From assembly GCA_913041075.1 (NCBI GenBank), contig CAJWGZ010000056.1:1-6629 (forward strand): a stretch of 6,629 nucleotides of DNA, given 5' to 3'. The notes below the pieces were generated by a model. It was not told where the DNA came from, ran no database searches, and saw only the letters and a program-made list of their open reading frames with translations. A program made the position numbers and the translations under genes. The DNA is from an uncultured Fidelibacterota bacterium (GTDB lineage Bacteria > Fidelibacterota > Marinisomatia > Marinisomatales > TCS55). Below are positions 6,531 through 6,629 of the stretch, piece by piece (within the stretch, counting starts at the first letter, position 1; each line of letters starts with the position of its first letter).

Positions 6531-6626
6531 GGGAATGATTGCGCGGCTGGTGCCCGCCGCGGTCTTCAAAACCGTTGTCCCGGTGCTGAATCGGGAGCTG
6601 GGTTCGATTCCCAGGCGTTCCCGCCA
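6531..6626 (+). tRNA. selC: Selenocysteine tRNA (anticodon UCA)
   Basis: The 96-base sequence folds as the unusually long tRNA-Sec. The acceptor stem pairs 6531-6537 with 6616-6622, followed by discriminator G6623 and an encoded CCA at 6624-6626. The anticodon stem is 6559-6563 with 6571-6575 around the loop CTTCAAA; the anticodon TCA is 6566-6568. A long variable arm pairs TCCCGG (6578-6583) with TCGGGA (6591-6596). The T arm is CTGGG/CCCAG (6598-6602 with 6610-6614) around TTCGATT. The D arm fits a 6-pair stem with a TGGT loop (6548-6551) if C6544 is bulged. The family hallmark is an 8-pair acceptor with a 5-pair T stem; here the eighth acceptor pair would be A6538-G6615, a mismatch. Charged first with serine and then converted by SelA, this tRNA inserts selenocysteine at recoded UGA codons with SelB. 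It lies 14 bases after the SPOR gene and may share its transcript. Confidence 0.95.
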
Positions 6627-6629
6627 TTT

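Overview
This is a densely packed bacterial chromosomal segment of about 44% G+C (estimated by eye) with every recognisable gene on the + strand. The best pointer to the organism is the sigma factor: a compact 280-residue sigma-70 without region 1.1 that ends in an RSQLLKIYIG tail, as seen in primary sigma factors of the Bacteroidetes/Ignavibacteria/Marinimicrobia (FCB) assemblage. Weak or missing Shine-Dalgarno sequences before most genes and frequent TTG/GTG starts fit that assignment. An uncultivated FCB lineage, for example Marinimicrobia-like, is my inference; the phylum is not proven by this window alone.

Layout. Positions 1-321 hold the C-terminal end of an FAD-dependent oxidoreductase of the geranylgeranyl-reductase-like type. 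Overlapping it by 20 bases is a 55-residue two-helix membrane protein (302-469). A highly charged coiled-coil protein follows (522-995), then the sigma factor (1004-1846, TTG start). After a 105-base gap with a possible promoter comes a membrane-anchored M23 peptidase (1952-2896). After another 53-base gap comes a tight four-gene run: miaB (2950-4272), a LapA-domain protein (4272-4589), a LapB-like TPR protein lacking the usual C-terminal rubredoxin module (4592-5644), and a secreted SPOR-domain protein (5641-6516). Joints in this run are a 1-base overlap, a 2-base gap and a 4-base overlap. The window closes with a nearly complete view of a selenocysteine tRNA gene, selC (6531-6626), only 14 bases after the SPOR gene.

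How the genes relate. Two themes run through the window. One is cell-envelope construction: M23 endopeptidase, LapA/LapB-like pair and a peptidoglycan-binding SPOR protein. The other is decoding: sigma factor, the tRNA methylthiotransferase MiaB, and tRNA-Sec, whose anticodon loop carries the A36-A37-A38 signature of MiaA/MiaB substrates. The selC gene implies that the organism makes selenoproteins. I see no phage, insertion sequence, CRISPR array or defence genes, and no clear new system. The most unusual points are selC and its slightly irregular predicted fold, and the LapA/LapB-like pair joined to a SPOR gene.
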